From Afifella aestuarii (GTDB lineage Bacteria; Pseudomonadota; Alphaproteobacteria; Rhizobiales; Afifellaceae), in the NCBI RefSeq assembly GCF_004023665.1, contig NZ_SAUF01000001.1, positions 1,598,501 to 1,662,500 on the forward strand: DNA of 64,000 nucleotides, in the 5' to 3' direction. The notes beneath the pieces were generated by a model. The model had not been told where the DNA came from, ran no database searches, and worked only from the letters and a program-made list of their open reading frames with translations. Both the position numbers and the translations under genes were made by a program. Of the stretch, positions 10,605 to 18,695 are shown piece after piece. Within the stretch, counting starts at the first letter, position 1. Each line of letters begins with the position of its first letter.

Positions 10605-12002
10605 ATGGCCACGCTTCTGCAGCCGAAAAAAAGCGGCTCGATCAATCCTTTGAAATCCTCCGCGCCGCTCGGGGCGGCGCTTGCCTATCTCGGCGTCGAT
10701 GGCGCCGTCCCGCTCTTTCATGGTGCGCAAGGGTGCACCTCCTTCGCTCTGACGCTCGCCGTCCGTCATTTCCGCGAAGACATGCCGATGCAGACGACGG
10801 CGATCGCTGAGGTCGAGACGATTTTGGGTGGGGCCGACAATCTGGAGGAGGCACTCGTCAATCTGCAGTCGCGGATGAACCCGAAGTTCATCGGCATCGC
10901 ATCGACGGCACTCATCGAGACGCGCGGCGAGGATATCACCGGCGATCTCCTGTCCATCATGCAGCGCCGCCACGAACTGGCACGTACGGCCATCGTCTAC
11001 GCCTCGACGCCGGATTATGTCGGGGCGCTCGAAGACGGCTGGGCGAAGGCGGTGACGGCGATCATCGAAGGACTCGTCGTTCCGGGGGAACGCCGGCAGA
11101 AAAGCCTACGGCAGATCAACATCCTGCCTGGCGTGCATCAGACGGCGGCCGATATCGACCAGTTGCGTGATATGGCGGCGGCCTTCGGTCTCGATGCTGT
11201 CGTCCTGCCGGACCTTTCCGGTTCTCTCGATGGGCATGTGAACGCCGAGTTCACGCCGATCACATCAGGCGGCACGAAACTCGAAGATATCGCCGACATG
11301 GGCGAGGGGCTCGCCACCATTGCGATCGGCCAGCATATGACCCCGGCGGCAGAGGCCCTCGAAGGGCTGACTGGCGTGCCGAGCACGGTTCTTTCGAGCC
11401 TGACGGGCCTTGCGGCGAGCGATGAACTCGTGGCGCTGTTGTCGCGCATCTCGGGCGTTGCGGTCCCCGAAAACCTCAAGAGGCGCCGCAGCCAACTCGT
11501 CGACGCGATGCTCGACTGCCACTTCTATCTAGGCGGCAAGCGGATCGCGATCGCGGACGATCCGGACCTCCTTTATCAGCTCGCCGTCTTCTTCAAGAGC
11601 CTTGGCGCGGAGATCGTCACGGCGGTGACGACCACCAATCATTCGCCGCTTCTCGAAAAGGTGCCGGCGAAAGAGGTCGTCGTTGGCGATCTCATGGATT
11701 TCGAAGAACGGGCGGCCGCGGCAAAGGCCGATCTCCTCGTCACGCACAGCCACGGACGACAGGCTGCGGAACGGCTCGGCCTGCCGCATCTGCGCGTCGG
11801 GTTCCCGATCTTCGACCGGCTCGGCGTCCAGCACCGCGCGATGGTCGGCTATGCGGGAAGCCGTGACTTTCTCTACGAGGTCGGAAACATCTTCCTCAGC
11901 CTCATCAAAGAGAAAACGCCCGAGGATTTCGCCTCGGCCGAAGTGCCTCCCTTCAAGGTTCAGGAGAAGCGCGATGTCGGTCAGACACTTGCAATTGGTT
12001 GA
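10605..12002 (+). CDS. nifN: FeMo-cofactor scaffold protein NifN
   Basis: The beta-like partner of NifE. It has 465 residues. Conserved points are LKSSAPLGAALAYLG and HGAQGCTSFA with one cysteine. The position matching the third NifK cysteine is occupied by Ala (IASTALIETRGED), as is normal for NifN. It abuts nifE with no spacer, so translation is probably coupled. Its last codons overlap the likely nifX start. Confidence 0.98.
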   Translation: MATLLQPKKSGSINPLKSSAPLGAALAYLGVDGAVPLFHGAQGCTSFALTLAVRHFREDMPMQTTAIAEVETILGGADNLEEALVNLQSRMNPKFIGIASTALIETRGEDITGDLLSIMQRRHELARTAIVYASTPDYVGALEDGWAKAVTAIIEGLVVPGERRQKSLRQINILPGVHQTAADIDQLRDMAAAFGLDAVVLPDLSGSLDGHVNAEFTPITSGGTKLEDIADMGEGLATIAIGQHMTPAAEALEGLTGVPSTVLSSLTGLAASDELVALLSRISGVAVPENLKRRRSQLVDAMLDCHFYLGGKRIAIADDPDLLYQLAVFFKSLGAEIVTAVTTTNHSPLLEKVPAKEVVVGDLMDFEERAAAAKADLLVTHSHGRQAAERLGLPHLRVGFPIFDRLGVQHRAMVGYAGSRDFLYEVGNIFLSLIKEKTPEDFASAEVPPFKVQEKRDVGQTLAIG

Positions 12003-12468
12003 ACGGGAGGAAGTCATGTCGGTGACCGCTGAGAGCGACGAGCCGAAGCTGCGCGTGGCGATCGCAACGCAGGATATGAAGGGGCTCAACGCGCATTTCG
12101 GCTCGGCCCGCAAATTCGCGATCTACGATGTGACGCCGACGGCCTCGCGCTTCGTCTCTGCTGCCGCCTTCGACGATGTGTCCGATGAAAGCGGCAAACA
12201 TCGCCAGGAGGGCGACGACCGCATCGGACCGAAGATCGAGGCCTTGAATGGCTGCCATCTTCTCTTCTGCCTGGCGATCGGCGGGCCTTCGGCTGCGAAA
12301 GTCATCAATGCGCGCATCCATCCCGTCAAATTGCCGGCGCCGGAGCCGATCGACGGCCTCATCGGGCGCGTGCAGACGATGATGTCGACCAATCCGCCGC
12401 CCTGGCTGCGAAAGGTCATGGGGACCGCGCAGCCGCGGTCGATGGATTTTCTCGACGAGGAGGATTGA
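11974..12468 (+). CDS. nifX: Nitrogenase cofactor carrier NifX
   Basis: NifX binds NifB-co and FeMo-co precursors and passes them to NifEN. The core is the NifX/NafY/NifB-C fold (LRVAIATQDM, NAHFGSARKFAIYDV, LLFCLAIGGPSAAKV). Two starts are possible. ATG 11974 has GGAGAAG ahead and gives an N-terminus MSVRHLQLVE resembling many alphaproteobacterial NifX proteins; it overlaps nifN by 29 bases. ATG 12016 has GGAGG ahead and gives 150 residues. The longer form (164 residues) is preferred on family resemblance. Confidence 0.93.
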   Translation: MSVRHLQLVEREEVMSVTAESDEPKLRVAIATQDMKGLNAHFGSARKFAIYDVTPTASRFVSAAAFDDVSDESGKHRQEGDDRIGPKIEALNGCHLLFCLAIGGPSAAKVINARIHPVKLPAPEPIDGLIGRVQTMMSTNPPPWLRKVMGTAQPRSMDFLDEED

Positions 12469-12470
12469 GC

Positions 12471-12947
12471 ATGGCGGAAGCGTTGATGTCTGCGGGCGAC
12501 GCGAACGATAAGGCCATGGGCTCGCCCTTCCTCAAATCGCTCGTCGCGCTCTACCGGGCGGAGGATTCCTACGGCGCCTGGGAAAGCAAGAGCGATGCCG
12601 AGCTTCTCGAGGAGTTCATCGTCACCGCCGAAGAGCGGCGGGCAAAGCCGATCATCGACGATCCCGACCCCGACCTTCTCGACCGGGTGGACAAATTCTA
12701 TCGCGCCGTCGGTCTGACGGTGGAGCGCGAGACGGGGCTCATGGCCTCGCCGATGATGAGCATGCATTGGGAAGGGTTCGGGCGCGTCATCCTGACGGCC
12801 GGCAAGCTCGTGATCTTCGCGAAGTCGCTGCGCGACGTGCACCGCTTTGGTTTCGAAAGCCTCAGTGACCTCGCCGAGGCCGGCATGAAGGTGGTGCGCC
12901 AGGCGCGCGAGACGATCGATACCTATCCAGACGTGGCCCGCGCCTGA
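12471..12947 (+). CDS. NifX-associated nitrogen fixation protein (DUF269)
   Basis: A 158-residue protein of the family that nearly always follows nifX. Typical features are SPFLKSLVALYRAEDSYG near the start, a conserved DPDPDLLDRVDKFYRAVG stretch, and a C-terminal helix-rich part with FGRVILTAGKLVI. Its role in cofactor assembly or Fe-S handling is not defined. ATG 12471 follows a strong GAGGAGG; the nifX stop lies 2 bases before it. Confidence 0.93.
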   Translation: MAEALMSAGDANDKAMGSPFLKSLVALYRAEDSYGAWESKSDAELLEEFIVTAEERRAKPIIDDPDPDLLDRVDKFYRAVGLTVERETGLMASPMMSMHWEGFGRVILTAGKLVIFAKSLRDVHRFGFESLSDLAEAGMKVVRQARETIDTYPDVARA

Positions 12948-12991
12948 GGCGTGGCCGATGAGAGGGGCTTGGGCGAGCCCAGGGGGACAAG

Positions 12992-13288
12992 ATGAGCTTC
13001 GTGACACGTGACGGCCGGGACTGGACGCCGGAATATCTTCTTTCGATCGATCCGAAGAAATGCATCGGTTGCGGTCGCTGCTACAAAGTCTGTGCGCGCA
13101 ACGTGATGACGCTTCGCGGCGTCACCGAGGACGGTGAGTTCGTCGATCTCGAGGACGAGGATGACGACGAGCTGGAGCGCAAGGTCATGGTGCTCGGCGA
13201 CGCCGGAAATTGCATCGGCTGCGGCGCCTGCGCCAGGGTCTGCCCGACGGGCAGCCAGACGCACGGGGCTGAGGCACTTGCGGCCTGA
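12992..13288 (+). CDS. fdxB: Nif-specific ferredoxin III (FdxB)
   Basis: A 98-residue 2[4Fe-4S] ferredoxin. The cluster motifs are CIGCGRCYKVC near residue 25 and CIGCGACARVCP near residue 75, separated by a very acidic stretch (EDEDDDELE). This spacing is that of the nif-specific ferredoxin III family found between the nifX region and nifQ. It probably donates electrons in cofactor assembly or to nitrogenase. The small helical protein often encoded between the DUF269 gene and fdxB in other species is missing. Confidence 0.92.
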   Translation: MSFVTRDGRDWTPEYLLSIDPKKCIGCGRCYKVCARNVMTLRGVTEDGEFVDLEDEDDDELERKVMVLGDAGNCIGCGACARVCPTGSQTHGAEALAA

Positions 13289-13292
13289 GACG

Positions 13293-13913
13293 ATGGACGC
13301 GGCGGAGGTCTACGATTTTCTGATGGAGGGCGGCGAGCGGCCGCTCTGCAATGCGTTCGACGCGCATGTCATTGCCTCCGTGCTGGCGCTCGCCATTTCG
13401 GAAAGCCGCAAGGAGGAGGTGTCTGTCGTCGAGACACTGGGCCTCGACAGCGACAATCTCAAAGACCTCGTCGACGCGCTCTTTCCGCACGCGGCGGCGG
13501 TTTTCGAGGGTCTGCCGGCCAACGTCGCGCCGGCGAGAAGCGAAGACGAGGCCTGCCTTCTCGACCTCTTGATGAGCGGCACGACCGAGGACAGCTCTCT
13601 CGAAATGCGGTTTGCGGAGATCATCGCCCGGCGCTGTCAGCGGCCGAACCATCTCTGGCAGGATCTCGGTCTCCGCAACCGACGCGAACTCGGCTGGCTG
13701 ATGGAGCGGCACTTCGAGATGCTGTCGGAGGCCAACAGCCAGGACATGAAGTGGAAGAAGTTCTTCTACCGCATGATCTGCCGCGATACGGGCTATCAGA
13801 TCTGCACGGTGCCGACCTGTAACGAATGCGACGACTTCGAGACTTGCTTCGGCGATGAGAGCGGCGAAAGCCTGCTTGCCCGCGTCAAGCGCGATGCCGA
13901 GAAGGCGTCCTGA
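13293..13913 (+). CDS. nifQ: Molybdenum delivery protein NifQ
   Basis: NifQ carries a Mo-Fe-S cluster and supplies molybdenum for FeMo-co on NifEN. It has 206 residues. The diagnostic C-terminal motif C-X4-C-X2-C-X5-C is present (CTVPTCNECDDFETC). The upstream conserved stretch RPNHLWQDLGL and RRELGWLMERHF also fits NifQ. ATG 13293 lies 4 bases after the fdxB stop. It is the last gene of the nifH operon; a new promoter follows. Confidence 0.95.
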   Translation: MDAAEVYDFLMEGGERPLCNAFDAHVIASVLALAISESRKEEVSVVETLGLDSDNLKDLVDALFPHAAAVFEGLPANVAPARSEDEACLLDLLMSGTTEDSSLEMRFAEIIARRCQRPNHLWQDLGLRNRRELGWLMERHFEMLSEANSQDMKWKKFFYRMICRDTGYQICTVPTCNECDDFETCFGDESGESLLARVKRDAEKAS

Positions 13914-13949
13914 GGGCGCATCGTTCCTTCCCGCTGTTGCGAAGACACC

Positions 13950-13965
13950 TGTCGGTTTTGTGACA
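13950..13965 (+). promoter_or_regulatory. NifA upstream activator site of the iscA-nifUSVW operon
   Basis: An exact TGT-N10-ACA (TGTCGGTTTTGTGACA), 63 bases upstream of the -24 element at 14029. Confidence 0.82.
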
Positions 13966-14028
13966 TTGGTGCGGAATGCGACATTCCGTCAAGTTCTGAA
14001 TATCCTTTAAAAACAATACTTTATGGTT

Positions 14029-14044
14029 TGGCATGCGGCTTGCT
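14029..14044 (+). promoter_or_regulatory. Sigma-54 promoter of the iscA-nifUSVW operon
   Basis: TGGCAT-N5-TTGCT, the same variant as at nifB. An in-frame ATG at 14033 lies inside this element and so cannot be the start of the downstream gene. Confidence 0.87.
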
Positions 14045-14071
14045 GCGCTCCTTGCAACGAAGGAGCAAGGC

Positions 14072-14392
14072 ATGATCCAGCTGACCGAGGCCGCCGTGGA
14101 TGCGCTGCGCACAGCGATCGCCGGGTCTGAAGAACCGGTCGAGGGCCTGCGCCTGATGGTCGAGAGCGGCGGCTGTGCCGGCCTCAAATACATGATGGGC
14201 CTCGTCGGGGAGGCCGAGCCGAGCGATGTGCTGGTGGAGCAGGCGGGCATCAAGGTCTTCGTCGACCCGATGAGCATCGCCTATCTCGAAGGCACCACCG
14301 TCGATTTCGTCACAAGCCTGGAGGGCGCCGGGTTCACCTTCGACAATCCGAAGGCGACTTGGAGCTGCTCCTGCGGCAAGTCCTTCGGATGA
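14072..14392 (+). CDS. Nif-linked A-type Fe-S carrier (IscA/HesB family)
   Basis: A 106-residue A-type Fe-S carrier. The three conserved cysteines are present: one in ESGGCAGLKY and two in CSCGKSF at the C-terminus. Nif-linked IscA proteins help load [4Fe-4S] clusters into NifB and nitrogenase. ATG 14072 with AAGGAG ahead is the start. It is first in the operon, before a short nifU and nifS, forming a dedicated Fe-S module. Confidence 0.92.
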   Translation: MIQLTEAAVDALRTAIAGSEEPVEGLRLMVESGGCAGLKYMMGLVGEAEPSDVLVEQAGIKVFVDPMSIAYLEGTTVDFVTSLEGAGFTFDNPKATWSCSCGKSFG

Positions 14393-14403
14393 TGGAGAGC
14401 CCC

Positions 14404-14874
14404 ATGACTGATTTTACCCCCCTTTATCAGGATGAGCTTCTGGAGACGGCTGCCGAAGAGCGAGAGGAGCGCTGCGAAGGTGCTGCCGGTCCGGGCGAGA
14501 AGCCGATGGTGCGGCTGACGCTTCTCAACCGCACGCAGATGCCGAAGAGGCCTGCGTCGTCGCCCGAGGCGCGCGTTGGGAGCGCCGAGGGCGAGACCGG
14601 CTCGCGCAAGGCGGCGACTTTCGGGCTCGGTCTCAGCCGCGAGGAGAAATTCGCTCTCGTCGAGGACGCGCTGGAGGATATCCGCCGCTACATTGCGGGC
14701 GATGGCGGCGACTGCCAGCTCGTCGATATCGAAGACAACAAGATCATGGTGCGGCTGACCGGTGCCTGCGTCGGCTGCCAGCTTGCCGGCGTGACCATCG
14801 GCGGCATCCAGATGCGGCTGATGGCGAAGCTTGGCGCGCCCGTCCGCGTCATCCCGGTTCACCCGAGACATTGA
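14404..14874 (+). CDS. nifU: Short NifU (Nfu-type C-terminal domain only)
   Basis: A 156-residue protein with one recognisable domain, the C-terminal NifU/Nfu domain (about 75-156), holding the cluster motif CVGC within TGACVGCQLAG. The N-terminal IscU-like scaffold and the central [2Fe-2S] domain of classical NifU are missing; residues 1-70 are low-complexity with no Cys cluster. The downstream gene is nifS and the upstream one iscA, so it likely takes the scaffold or carrier role together with IscA. ATGs at 14389 and 14392 are also in frame; 14404 has the best ribosome site (GGAGAG). Confidence 0.88.
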   Translation: MTDFTPLYQDELLETAAEEREERCEGAAGPGEKPMVRLTLLNRTQMPKRPASSPEARVGSAEGETGSRKAATFGLGLSREEKFALVEDALEDIRRYIAGDGGDCQLVDIEDNKIMVRLTGACVGCQLAGVTIGGIQMRLMAKLGAPVRVIPVHPRH

Positions 14875-14884
14875 GGAGGCGGTG

Positions 14885-16087
14885 ATGCGGCCCGTCTATC
14901 TCGATGCCAACGCAACCACACCCGTCGATCCCGACGTGCTGGCGGCGATGCTGCCGTTCTTCACGGAGCATTTCGGCAATCCCTCTTCACCGCACGGCTT
15001 CGGCTCGGTGGTTGCCGCGGCCGTGAAGCGGGCGCGCGGGCAGCTTCAGTCGCTGCTGGGCGCCGAATCGGACCAGGAAATCACGTTCACCTCCGGCGGA
15101 ACGGAATCCGATACGACCGCCATCCTGTCGGCACTCGCCACGCAGGAGGCCCGCAATGAGCTGATCGTCTCGGCGGTGGAACACCCGGCGGTCCTCGCGC
15201 TCGCTCAGGATCTGGCGAAACGGGCCGGTGTGGTCGTCCATGTCATACCGGTCGACGGGCGGGGCCGGCTCGACATCGATGCCTATGAGAAGGTGCTCGG
15301 CCGTCAGACGGCTCTCGTCTCCATCATGTGGGCGAACAACGAGACCGGCACGATCTTTCCAGTCGAACGGTTGGCTGCGATGGCGCACGAGGCCGGCGCG
15401 CTCTTCCATACCGATGCGGTGCAGGCGGTCGGCAAGATCGCGATGGATCTCCAATCCGGCGCGATCGATATGCTGTCGCTTTCGGGGCACAAGCTGCACG
15501 GACCGAAGGGGATCGGTGCGCTCTATGTCCGTCAGGGCGTGCCGTTTAAGCCGCTCATCCGCGGCGGGCGGCAGGAGCGGGCACGCCGCGCCGGCACGGA
15601 AAACGTGCCGGCCATCGTCGGGCTCGGCAAGGCCGCGGAGCTTGCCGCCTTCCATCTCTATGACGAACAGACGCGCGTGCGGGAGCTGCGCGACCATCTG
15701 GAAGCCGGCGTGCTGGCTGTGATCGACAAATGCATCGTGACCGGTGACGTGGACAATCGCCTGCCGAATACGAGCAATATCGCTTTCGATGGCGTCGAAG
15801 GTGAGGCGATCGTGCATCTTCTGTCGCGCGATGGCGTCGCCGTTTCGTCCGGCTCGGCATGCAGCTCCGGCGGCATGGACGCCTCGCATGTGATCCGCGC
15901 GATGCGTCTTCCCTTTACGGCGGCGCATGGTGCCGTGCGTTTCTCCCTGTCGCGCGACAATGAGAAAGCCGATGTCGATCGGCTGATCGAGATCCTTCCC
16001 GACATCATCGAAGAGCTGCGCGCCGTGTCGCCGTTCTGGCGAAAGGCACGGGAGCCCGCAAAGCCACAGGAGCGTCTCTATGCTTGA
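14885..16087 (+). CDS. nifS: Cysteine desulfurase NifS
   Basis: A PLP enzyme that takes sulfur from L-cysteine for nitrogenase Fe-S clusters. It has 400 residues. The N-terminal YLDANATTPVDP, the PLP lysine in SLSGHKLHGPKG, and the active-site cysteine loop SSGSACSSGG are all present; the short loop is typical of NifS/IscS group I. Ribosome site GAGGAGG precedes the ATG. It overlaps nifV by 8 bases. Confidence 0.97.
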   Translation: MRPVYLDANATTPVDPDVLAAMLPFFTEHFGNPSSPHGFGSVVAAAVKRARGQLQSLLGAESDQEITFTSGGTESDTTAILSALATQEARNELIVSAVEHPAVLALAQDLAKRAGVVVHVIPVDGRGRLDIDAYEKVLGRQTALVSIMWANNETGTIFPVERLAAMAHEAGALFHTDAVQAVGKIAMDLQSGAIDMLSLSGHKLHGPKGIGALYVRQGVPFKPLIRGGRQERARRAGTENVPAIVGLGKAAELAAFHLYDEQTRVRELRDHLEAGVLAVIDKCIVTGDVDNRLPNTSNIAFDGVEGEAIVHLLSRDGVAVSSGSACSSGGMDASHVIRAMRLPFTAAHGAVRFSLSRDNEKADVDRLIEILPDIIEELRAVSPFWRKAREPAKPQERLYA

Positions 16088-17234
16088 GGAGCGCATCGTC
16101 CCCCGTCACATCGCCTTCAACGATTCCACGCTTCGCGATGGTGAACAGGCGCCGGGCGTCGCCTTCTCGATCGACGAGAAGGTGGCAATTGCGCGGGCCC
16201 TCGATGCGGCCGGTGTCGACGAGATCGAGGCGGGCACCCCGGCGATGGGGGAGGGCGAGATCGAGAGCCTTGCGGCGATCGGCGAAGCGGTGACGGGTTC
16301 GCGCGTCATCGCCTGGTGCCGGATGACCAAGGGCGATGTCGATGCCGCGCTGAAGACCGGTCTCAAAGAGGTCAATCTCTCCGTGCCGATGTCCGATCGG
16401 CAGATCAAGGCGAAGTTCGGCACTGATCGTGCGGACGTTCTCGACCGCATTCGCAGAGTCATCCCTTATGCCCGCGCGCATGGGCTCCGGGTCGCGCTCG
16501 GCGGCGAGGATTCAAGCCGGGCCGATCTCGATTTCATTCGTCGGGCCATTGCGGTCGCGCAGGAGGCGGGCGCCGTCAAATTCCGCTTCGCCGATACGGT
16601 CGGTATCCTCGACCCGTTCACGACCTTTGCCGTCTTTCAGCGGCTGCGGGCGATGAGCGATCTCGATCTGGAATTTCATGGCCACGACGATCTCGGCCTT
16701 GCAACGGCCAACACGCTGGCCGCGATCCGCGGGGGAGCCACGCATGCCTCCGTCTGCGTTCTCGGCATCGGCGAGCGTGCCGGCAATGCGGCGCTCGAAG
16801 AGGTGGCGACCGCGCTCGATCATATCAGTGCGCATAAGAGCCGGGTCGACCTTACGCATCTGACGGGGCTCGCGGAGCTCGTTGCGGCGGCGGCAGGCCG
16901 TCCGATCCCGGAATCGAAGCCGATCGTCGGGGCTGCCGCCTTCATGCACGAATCCGGCATCCACGTTTCCGGCCTTCTGCGCGATCCGGCAACCTATGAG
17001 GGTCTCAATCCGGAGCGGCTCGGGCGCGCGCGCACCATCGTTCTCGGCAAGCATTCCGGCATCTCCTCGATGCGCCATGCGCTCGAGACTCTTGGACTTG
17101 CCGCCGACGACACGCAGACGCGCACGCTTCTCGACCTGGTCCGCGCAGAGGCCGCCAAGGCCAAGCGCGCGGTCGGCCTTCACGAAGTTGCCGCTCTTCA
17201 TGCGGCGCTGACGGCACGCGAACTCGCGGCCTGA
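16080..17234 (+). CDS. nifV: Homocitrate synthase NifV
   Basis: NifV condenses acetyl-CoA and 2-oxoglutarate to homocitrate, the organic ligand of FeMo-co. It has 384 residues. The alpha-IPM/homocitrate synthase signature NDSTLRDGEQAPG is at the N-terminus, the metal site HGHDDLGLATANTLAA is near residue 200, and the second signature with HESGIHVSG is near residue 280. It overlaps the nifS 3' end by 8 bases, with ACAGGAG as ribosome site. Confidence 0.96.
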   Translation: MLEERIVPRHIAFNDSTLRDGEQAPGVAFSIDEKVAIARALDAAGVDEIEAGTPAMGEGEIESLAAIGEAVTGSRVIAWCRMTKGDVDAALKTGLKEVNLSVPMSDRQIKAKFGTDRADVLDRIRRVIPYARAHGLRVALGGEDSSRADLDFIRRAIAVAQEAGAVKFRFADTVGILDPFTTFAVFQRLRAMSDLDLEFHGHDDLGLATANTLAAIRGGATHASVCVLGIGERAGNAALEEVATALDHISAHKSRVDLTHLTGLAELVAAAAGRPIPESKPIVGAAAFMHESGIHVSGLLRDPATYEGLNPERLGRARTIVLGKHSGISSMRHALETLGLAADDTQTRTLLDLVRAEAAKAKRAVGLHEVAALHAALTARELAA

Positions 17235-17285
17235 CCGGATCTCAAGGGAAAGCGCGGCCCTGAGGCCGCCGCTGCGGAGGATATC

Positions 17286-17624
17286 ATGGGCGTTCTGGAC
17301 GAATTGCGGGAGCTGTCGGCCGCGGAAGAGTTTTTCGCGTGTCTCGACGTGCCGTACGATCCGAAGGTGGTGCATGTTGCACGCCTGCACATTCTGCGGC
17401 GCATGGGCGAATATCTCGCCGCCGACCATCTCGACGATCTTGATGATGAGGTCGCGCGCGAAGCGTGCCGCACGCATCTGGCGCAGGCCTATGAGGACTT
17501 CACACGGTCGTCGCCCCTCGAACAGCGCGTCTTCAAGGTGCTGAAGCAGGCCGCGGGTGGACCGAAGCCGAAATCAAAGCCCTTCGTGGCGCTCAACACC
17601 CTGACGGGGCGCGCCAGCCAGTGA
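17286..17624 (+). CDS. nifW: Nitrogenase stabilising/protective protein NifW
   Basis: A 112-residue member of the NifW family. The core is LRELSAAEEFFACLDVPYDP followed by VARLHILRRMGEY. NifW interacts with the MoFe protein and affects its maturation or oxygen tolerance in other diazotrophs; the exact action is unsettled. A 6-bp hairpin (17254-17269) lies in the 51-base gap after nifV. It is the last gene of the iscA operon. Confidence 0.93.
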   Translation: MGVLDELRELSAAEEFFACLDVPYDPKVVHVARLHILRRMGEYLAADHLDDLDDEVAREACRTHLAQAYEDFTRSSPLEQRVFKVLKQAAGGPKPKSKPFVALNTLTGRASQ

Positions 17625-17630
17625 CACTTC

Positions 17631-17685
17631 TGTCGGGTTTGCGACAGCTACCGTCCGCTTTTGGCCGTGTCGCGCAAACCCGACA
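17631..17685 (+). promoter_or_regulatory. NifA site(s) of fixABCX
   Basis: One exact TGT-N10-ACA lies at 17631-17646 (TGTCGGGTTTGCGACA). A second element at 17668-17685 is its near-exact inverse complement with two extra bases, giving TGT-N12-ACA. The first is a good NifA site. The second is non-canonical and may be a weak or degenerate site. Confidence 0.75.
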
Positions 17686-17732
17686 ATCCGAAAAAGAACA
17701 TTAATATCATATAGTTACGAGATTTTCGAGAT

Positions 17733-17748
17733 TGGCACGCTGCTTGCG
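17733..17748 (+). promoter_or_regulatory. Sigma-54 promoter of fixABCX
   Basis: TGGCAC-N5-TTGCG, matching the RpoN consensus and nearly identical to the nifH element. Transcription would start near 17759, leaving a leader of about 70 bases before fixA. Confidence 0.9.
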
Positions 17749-17828
17749 AAAGAGCTGATGAGGTCTTGAATTCGGCACCGGCCACCAGACGCAAGCTGGC
17801 TCCGGTGCGCATGAGGAAGGCAGGAACG

Positions 17829-18683
17829 ATGCAGATCGTCGTGTGTATCAAGCAGGTTCCGGACAGCGCCCAGATCCGCGTTCATCCGGTCACCAACACC
17901 ATCATGCGCCAGGGTGTGCCGACCATCATCAACCCTTACGATCTTTTCGCGCTCGAAGAGGCTTTGCGGCTGCGCGACAAGTCCGGCGGGGAGGTGACCG
18001 TTCTCTCTATGGGTCCGCCGATGGCCGAGGATTCGCTGCGCAAGGCGCTGACTTTCGGGGCCGATCGCGCGGTGCTCCTGACGGATCGCTTCTTTGCGGG
18101 CTCCGACACTTTGGCGACGAGTTTTTCCCTGTCGCAGGCGATCAAGAAGATCGGCGAGGTCTGGGGCGCGCCCTCGATCGTGTTCACCGGCAAGCAGACG
18201 ATCGATGGGGATACGGCTCAGGTGGGGCCGGGAATTGCGACGCGCCTCAACCTCAATCAGCTCACCTATGTCGCGAAGATCGGGCCGATCGACCGCGAGG
18301 GCGGCACGATCGAGGTCGAGCGGCGCGCGGAAGGGGGTGTGCAGGTTCTGCAGACCAAGCTCCCCGTTCTCATCACCATGCTCGAAGGCACCAATGAGAT
18401 GCGGCGCGGCTCGCTTTCGGCCGCGCTCTCGGCGGCCAAAGCCGATGTGACGGTGTGGAACGCCGCGGATATCGGCATCGAGGACGTCACCAAATGCGGC
18501 CTGCGCGGATCGCCGACGGTCGTCAAGCGCGTCTTCGCGCCGACGCCGCGCGAAGAGAAAGCCGAGCAGCTTCCCGTCAGCGGCAAGGGCCCTGACGAGA
18601 TCGCGGACACGCTCATGAACGAGATTTTCAGCCGGCATCAGACGATCGAAGACGATCTGATGAATTTCGCGGCCGGGCAGTAG
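17829..18683 (+). CDS. fixA: Electron transfer flavoprotein beta subunit FixA
   Basis: The FixAB flavoprotein takes electrons from NADH and bifurcates them to FixCX and quinone, and to ferredoxin or flavodoxin for nitrogenase. FixA has 284 residues, with the ETF-beta N-terminus MQIVVCIKQVPDSAQIRVHP and the nucleotide-binding segment TGKQTIDGDTAQVGP. ATG 17829 is chosen because the family starts directly with this strand; ATG 17811 is also in frame. Confidence 0.97.
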   Translation: MQIVVCIKQVPDSAQIRVHPVTNTIMRQGVPTIINPYDLFALEEALRLRDKSGGEVTVLSMGPPMAEDSLRKALTFGADRAVLLTDRFFAGSDTLATSFSLSQAIKKIGEVWGAPSIVFTGKQTIDGDTAQVGPGIATRLNLNQLTYVAKIGPIDREGGTIEVERRAEGGVQVLQTKLPVLITMLEGTNEMRRGSLSAALSAAKADVTVWNAADIGIEDVTKCGLRGSPTVVKRVFAPTPREEKAEQLPVSGKGPDEIADTLMNEIFSRHQTIEDDLMNFAAGQ

Positions 18684-18695
18684 GAGGCAAAGCCG

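Noticed and set aside
12948-12991. A separate promoter for fdxB-nifQ.
   Set aside because: No -24/-12 element or NifA site in the 44-base gap; the genes are best read as the end of the nifH operon.
17254-17269. Terminator between nifV and nifW.
   Set aside because: Only a 6-bp stem with no T-run; likely chance in GC-rich DNA.
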